Assembly (NCBI GenBank): GCA_030039575.1
Contig: JASHVH010000082.1
Location: 1 to 8,069, forward strand
Length of the DNA stretch: 8,069 nt
Reading direction: 5' to 3'
From: Acidimicrobiales bacterium
GTDB lineage: Bacteria > Actinomycetota > Acidimicrobiia > Acidimicrobiales > Palsa-688
Part shown: positions 5,064 through 8,069 of the stretch, one piece after another
How the letters are laid out: every line of letters starts with the position of its first letter
Position numbering within the stretch: position 1 is the first letter of the stretch
Translations under genes and position numbers: made by a program
The notes under the pieces: model-generated
Told to the model about the DNA's origin: nothing
The model's input: the letters and a program-made list of their open reading frames with translations, nothing else
Databases searched by the model: none

Positions 5064-5069
5064 TAACCT
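5064..5069 (+). promoter_or_regulatory. -10 box for a leaderless ferrochelatase transcript
   Basis: TAACCT fits TANNNT and is followed by seven bases and then the GTG at 5077. This geometry puts the transcription start at or next to the start codon. No Shine-Dalgarno sequence precedes this GTG, which agrees with leaderless initiation. The -35 region is not recognisable. Confidence 0.4.
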
Positions 5070-5076
5070 GCCCAAG

Positions 5077-6078
5077 GTGGAAGGCTTCCAGGCTCTGATG
5101 TTGGTCTCGTTCGGCGCCCCCGAGCGACGCGAAGACGTAATGCCGTTCTTGAGGCGCGTCACCGCCGGTCGGGGCATACCGGAGCACCGCATCGCAGAAG
5201 TGGCCGAGCACTACTACGCCGCCGGCGGTGCCAGCCCCTTGAACGCCCAGTGCCGGGCATTGACGGAAGCGCTGCGCGGCGAACTGGCCCGCGTCGGCCT
5301 AAGGACGTACTGGGGCAACCGGAACTGGCACCCGCTCCTCGACGACACGCTGGCCCAGATGCGCGATGACGGCATAGAGCGGGCGCTCGCCTTCGTGACC
5401 TCGGCGTACGGCGGGTACAGCAGTTGCCGCCAGTACCTCGACGACATCGAGACGGCCAGGCGCCGAGTCGGCAACGGTACGCCGGTAGTCGAGAAGCTTC
5501 GCCTCTATTACAACCACCCGGGATGGGTGGGCCCGTGGGCGGCGAAGCTGGCCGAGGCGCTCGACGCCGTCGACGCCGGGCCCGAACCTCATCAGGTCGA
5601 CGGCGTCGACGTCATTTTCACGGCTCACAGTGTCCCGGCGTCCTGGGCGGCCACGAGCCCGTACGTGGAGCAGTTGACTGAGTCGTCGCGACTGGTGGCC
5701 GAAAAGGCCGGGGTCACCTCGTGGCAGCTCGCTTGGCAGAGCCGCTCCGGGCCGCCCGGCTCCCCCTGGCTCGAGCCCGACGTCCGTCAAGTCATCATCG
5801 GTTCGAAGGCGGGCACGGTGGTGCTGGTGCCCATCGGCTTCGTGTGCGACAACATGGAGATCACCCACGACCTCGACGTGGAAGCGGCCGAGGTGGCCAA
5901 AGAAAAAGGCGCAAACCTGGTGCGGGTGCCCACGGTCAGCGACAGCCCGGCTTTCGTCGAAATGGTCTATGAGCTGGTCCAGGAGCGGCTCGACCCCTCG
6001 CTGCCCCGGCGTTCGCTCGGGCACGACGGGCCGTGGCCGGACACGTGCCCCGAGGGACATTGCCCCAGTGGGCGCTAA
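5077..6078 (+). CDS. cpfC: Ferrochelatase (coproporphyrin III type), 333 aa
   Basis: Inserts ferrous iron into the porphyrin; in Actinomycetota this is coproporphyrin III, the penultimate step of the coproporphyrin-dependent haem pathway (older name hemH). Family landmarks are all present: [10 protein letters not shown] near the N-terminus, [10 protein letters not shown] (about 82-91), [12 protein letters not shown] (109-120), the catalytic histidine in [10 protein letters not shown] (H184), [17 protein letters not shown] (220-236) and the metal-site glutamate in [17 protein letters not shown] (E261). The C-terminal tail has DTCPEGHC (Cys324, Cys329), which with Cys117 resembles the [2Fe-2S] ligand set of mycobacterial ferrochelatase, but the fourth cysteine position is Asp322. 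I chose GTG at 5077; the frame extends to an ATG at 4996, but that adds 27 Pro/Arg-rich residues not typical of the family. Translation is probably leaderless. Identity is firm, start moderately so. Confidence 0.94.
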   Translation: MEGFQALMLVSFGAPERREDVMPFLRRVTAGRGIPEHRIAEVAEHYYAAGGASPLNAQCRALTEALRGELARVGLRTYWGNRNWHPLLDDTLAQMRDDGIERALAFVTSAYGGYSSCRQYLDDIETARRRVGNGTPVVEKLRLYYNHPGWVGPWAAKLAEALDAVDAGPEPHQVDGVDVIFTAHSVPASWAATSPYVEQLTESSRLVAEKAGVTSWQLAWQSRSGPPGSPWLEPDVRQVIIGSKAGTVVLVPIGFVCDNMEITHDLDVEAAEVAKEKGANLVRVPTVSDSPAFVEMVYELVQERLDPSLPRRSLGHDGPWPDTCPEGHCPSGR

Positions 6079-6081
6079 GAT
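6054..6081 (+). promoter_or_regulatory. Candidate promoter of the S-adenosylhomocysteinase gene
   Basis: GGGACA (6054-6059) and TAAGAT (6076-6081), spaced 16 bp, overlap the ferrochelatase stop codon. Transcription would start near 6088 and leave a leader of about 100 nt. The -10 is good and the -35 partial. Read-through from ferrochelatase is also possible. Confidence 0.35.
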
Positions 6082-6118
6082 TGGTGGTGGCTGACCCGCT
6101 GGGGAAGGGCTCGATGGC

Positions 6119-6160
6119 CCCGGCCTCCGAAATCTCCGGGTTTGGCGCGTCCCCGCGCCA
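6119..6160 (+). other. Hairpins in the ahcY leader
   Basis: TGGCGCG (6143-6149) and CGCGCCA (6154-6160) form a perfect 7-bp stem with a 4-nt loop, ending about 20 bases before the ribosome binding site. CCCGG (6119-6123) and CCGGG (6136-6140) form a second stem. It may be a terminator remnant of the upstream gene or a leader element. It does not match the SAH riboswitch core I know. Confidence 0.4.
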
Positions 6161-6191
6161 CCATGGACACCCAGCACGACAAAGGAGCCCC

Positions 6192-7673
6192 ATGCCAGGA
6201 CCACAGGTTTCAAGCCAGGAGGCCGGCACCGATGCCGTCCCCAGCGCCGGCAGCGTTGCCAACGCGCCTATCCCCTACCGAGTAGCCGACATCGCGCTGG
6301 CCCCGTTTGGCCGGCGCGAAATCGACCTGGCGGAGGTCGAAATGCCAGGCCTTATGGCGCTACGCGCCGAGTACGGGGACACGCAGCCTCTGGCTGGTGC
6401 CCGCGTCAGCGGTTCCCTGCACATGACCGTCCAGACCGCGGTACTGATAGAGACGCTCGTCGCCCTCGGAGCTCAAGTCCGATGGGCGAGTTGCAATATT
6501 TTCTCCACCCAGGACCATGCGGCAGCCGCCGTAGCCCAAGCCGGTGTCCCCGTCTTTGCGTGGAAAGGTGAGACCCTCGAAGAATACTGGTGGGCCACCG
6601 AGCAGGCGCTTGCCTGGCCGGACGACGACGGGCCCAACATGATCGTCGACGACGGCGGTGATGCCACGCTGCTCGTGCACCTCGGGGTAGAGGCCGAGCG
6701 CGAAGGGCGGGCCCCGGACCTCGGCCCCGACGACAGCGAAGAGCACGGCGTCATCAGCGCCACCCTGCAGCGGACGCTGCGCACCCGTCCAGGCATGTGG
6801 ACCAAAATGGCAGCCGGCATAAAGGGGGTCAGCGAGGAAACGACCACCGGCGTCAACCGCCTGCGCCAACGGGCTGAGGCCGGGGCGCTCCTGTTCCCGG
6901 CTATGAACGTGAACGACTCAGTCACAAAAAGCAAGTTCGACAACCTCTACGGAGTGCGGCACTCCCTGATCGATGGGATTTTCCGGGCTACAGACGTGAT
7001 GGTGGCGGGCAAGGTCGCGCTCGTGTGCGGCTACGGGGACGTGGGCAAAGGTTGCGCTCAGTCCCTCGCCGGTCAAGGCGCTCGCGTCATGGTCACTGAG
7101 GTCGACCCCATCTGCGCCCTCCAGGCCGCCATGGAGGGCTATCAAGTGGTCACGCTGGAGGACGTGGTCGGTGTAGCCGACATTTTCGTCACCGCAACAG
7201 GCAATAAAGACATCGTGATGGCCGAGCACATGGCGCGGATGAAGCACAATGCGATCGTCTGCAATATCGGCCATTTCAACAACGAGGTGGACATTACAGG
7301 CTTGGCCTGCTACCCGGGAATTTCGCGCCACCCCGTCAAGGCGCAAGTGGACGCCTGGGAGTTCCCCGACGGCCACGCTGTCATCGTGCTCGCCGAGGGC
7401 AGGCTGGTCAACCTGGGGTGTGCCACCGGTCACCCGAGCTTTGTGATGTCGACCAGTTTCACCAACCAGGTGATCGCCCAGATAGAGCTGTTCAACAACC
7501 CGGGACGGTACCCTATCGGTGTCCACGTCCTGCCCCGTGAACTCGACGAAAAGGTAGCCCGGCTGCACATTGGCAAACTGGGGGCGAAGCTGACAGAGCT
7601 GACCGAGAGCCAAGCCGCGTACATCGGTGTGCCTTTGGAAGGGCCGTACAAGCCCGAGGGGTACCGCTACTAA
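6192..7673 (+). CDS. ahcY: S-adenosylhomocysteinase (adenosylhomocysteinase), 493 aa
   Basis: NAD-dependent cytosolic enzyme that splits S-adenosylhomocysteine into homocysteine and adenosine, removing the product inhibitor of methyltransferases and feeding the methionine cycle. Signatures include [16 protein letters not shown] (about 74-89), [14 protein letters not shown] (100-113), the substrate-site [11 protein letters not shown] (214-224), [13 protein letters not shown] (239-251) with the conserved catalytic Lys and Asp, the NAD-binding GYGDVGKG (280-287), [10 protein letters not shown] (358-367) and [14 protein letters not shown] (413-426). The tail KPEGYRY (487-493) matches the conserved KPxHYRY that contacts NAD of a neighbouring subunit, except that His is Gly. 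At 493 residues it is the long form, with the ~40-residue insertion seen in mycobacterial enzymes and absent from the human one. The ATG at 6192 follows AAAGGAG by four bases. It lies 113 bp after ferrochelatase on the same strand. Secure assignment. Confidence 0.98.
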   Translation: MPGPQVSSQEAGTDAVPSAGSVANAPIPYRVADIALAPFGRREIDLAEVEMPGLMALRAEYGDTQPLAGARVSGSLHMTVQTAVLIETLVALGAQVRWASCNIFSTQDHAAAAVAQAGVPVFAWKGETLEEYWWATEQALAWPDDDGPNMIVDDGGDATLLVHLGVEAEREGRAPDLGPDDSEEHGVISATLQRTLRTRPGMWTKMAAGIKGVSEETTTGVNRLRQRAEAGALLFPAMNVNDSVTKSKFDNLYGVRHSLIDGIFRATDVMVAGKVALVCGYGDVGKGCAQSLAGQGARVMVTEVDPICALQAAMEGYQVVTLEDVVGVADIFVTATGNKDIVMAEHMARMKHNAIVCNIGHFNNEVDITGLACYPGISRHPVKAQVDAWEFPDGHAVIVLAEGRLVNLGCATGHPSFVMSTSFTNQVIAQIELFNNPGRYPIGVHVLPRELDEKVARLHIGKLGAKLTELTESQAAYIGVPLEGPYKPEGYRY

Positions 7674-7705
7674 CGATCGCACCGCACCGCTCTCCGGTCC
7701 TCACA

Positions 7706-7732
7706 GGCCGCAAGGGCGTGGTACGCCCGGCC
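7706..7732 (+). terminator. Hairpin after ahcY, possible terminator
   Basis: GGGCGT (7714-7719) and ACGCCC (7723-7728) form a 6-bp stem with a 3-nt loop. Flanking GGCC copies (7706-7709 and 7729-7732) extend it across a 4-nt bulge. It sits about 40 bases past the stop codon and lacks a U-tract, as often in this phylum. Confidence 0.45.
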
Positions 7733-7827
7733 GGCGCCCCGAACGCGGGCACCTGGCTAGCCGCTAACCTTCGCGCCCTCAGCAGCAACCCGTGGGCCCC
7801 GCGCGGCCTCCCCTTCCCATAACAGAG

Positions 7828-7859
7828 TCGCGCGCGATCGCATCGTAAGCGGGTACTAT
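7828..7859 (+). promoter_or_regulatory. Candidate promoter region of the acetyl-CoA synthetase-like gene
   Basis: TACTAT (7854-7859) is a reasonable -10 box that would give a leader of about 32 nt. No -35 hexamer is evident at the right distance. Instead a perfect 10-bp palindrome, TCGCGCGCGA (7828-7837), lies there and could be an operator. The rest of the 224-bp gap after ahcY shows only the hairpin at 7706-7732. Confidence 0.35.
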
Positions 7860-7897
7860 CCGCCTGGAATTCCTTACCACTCTGAGGGAGGTGGTCC

Positions 7898-8069
7898 ATG
7901 GCCAACACAGAGGAGACCGGAGCTTCGGTAAGCGAGGCTCAGATCGCGGTCCATTGGCGCGAAGAGGAGTACCTCTACCCGTCTGCGCCGTTCATAGGGC
8001 AGGCCAACGCTTCGGACCCCGCGATATACGAGCGGTTTGCCGAAGAACACTTCCCGGAGTGCTTCCGGG
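7898..8069 (+). CDS. Acetyl-CoA synthetase-like AMP-forming ligase, N-terminal 57 codons only
   Basis: The visible peptide begins MANTEETGASVSEAQIAVHW and continues through YLYPSAPFIGQAN, DPAIYERF and EEHFPECF. This pattern resembles the N-terminal cap of a subgroup of acetate-CoA ligases (AMP-forming), which activate acetate to acetyl-CoA through an acetyl-adenylate in the cytoplasm. The catalytic AMP-binding motifs lie beyond the window, so substrate cannot be checked and a related acyl-CoA ligase is possible. The ATG at 7898 is well supported: GGAGGT at 7887-7892 is five bases upstream. A full member would be about 650 residues. It is separated from ahcY by 224 bp with its own candidate -10 box, so it probably begins a new unit. 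The frame stays open to the window end. Confidence 0.75.
   Translation, partial: MANTEETGASVSEAQIAVHWREEEYLYPSAPFIGQANASDPAIYERFAEEHFPECFR

Larger units (their letters stand above)
4809..5076. other. Intergenic region with several inverted repeats, no secure gene
   Basis: Besides the palindrome at 4860-4875, it holds GGCGC/GCGCC (4833-4837 with 4845-4849), CCGAGC/GCTCGG (4931-4936 with 4948-4953) and the 12-bp palindrome GGGCCATGGCCC (5011-5022) followed by TTTT. A minus-strand reading frame ending at 4796 stays open for 81 codons. The stretch ends in the presumed ferrochelatase promoter. Confidence 0.55.

Noticed and set aside
4996..5076. 27-residue N-terminal extension of ferrochelatase
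   Set aside because: Not family-like, and the segment contains the -10 box whose spacing fits the GTG at 5077.
6079..6191. SAH or SAM riboswitch upstream of ahcY
   Set aside because: Looked for because of the gene. Hairpins exist, but the SAH riboswitch core and the SAM-IV type motifs I know are absent; only a 4-bp CGAG/CTCG match was found, which is too weak.
5299..6213. 304-codon minus-strand frame opposite ferrochelatase
   Set aside because: Shadow of the conserved ferrochelatase coding sequence; Arg/Gly/Pro/His-rich translation without recognisable pattern.

Overview
The window looks like chromosomal DNA of a high-GC Gram-positive bacterium (Actinomycetota). Coding regions are GC-rich, several genes lack a Shine-Dalgarno sequence and start directly below a -10 box, the S-adenosylhomocysteinase has the long ~493-residue mycobacterial-type form, and the ferrochelatase carries the C-terminal cysteine tail typical of actinobacterial coproporphyrin ferrochelatases. 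No mobile elements, CRISPR arrays, tRNA or rRNA genes were seen. I cannot place it below phylum.

Layout. The left edge holds the first 49 codons of a cold-shock protein on the minus strand, with a candidate promoter giving a ~110-nt leader. Next is a complete arginyl-tRNA synthetase (argS, minus). Divergent from argS across 85 bp is a lone ABC-transporter ATPase (plus). It converges on a short acidic protein of unknown function (minus) that probably has a leaderless transcript.

A ~535-bp gene-free region follows. It begins GC-rich, becomes clearly AT-rich at about 3640-3840, contains a good sigma70-type promoter (TTGACG-N17-TAATGT), and ends in a GC-rich leader of about 214 nt with several perfect stems. 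The leader feeds into a secreted 3D-domain protein (putative peptidoglycan lytic enzyme) that starts at TTG behind a strong ribosome binding site. This leader is the best candidate here for an undescribed cis-regulatory RNA: two short segments can each pair with two alternative partners, and one of those partners reaches the ribosome binding site.

After a strong inverted repeat and a 310-bp gap with a 16-bp operator-like palindrome come ferrochelatase (cpfC/hemH), S-adenosylhomocysteinase (ahcY) and, at the right edge, the first 57 codons of an acetyl-CoA synthetase-like protein, all on the plus strand.

The genes are mostly housekeeping: translation, haem synthesis, the methyl cycle, acetate activation and wall remodelling. 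They look like separately promoted units, not one operon. All functional calls rest on motifs read by eye; RNA structures come from base complementarity alone, with no energy calculation or alignment.
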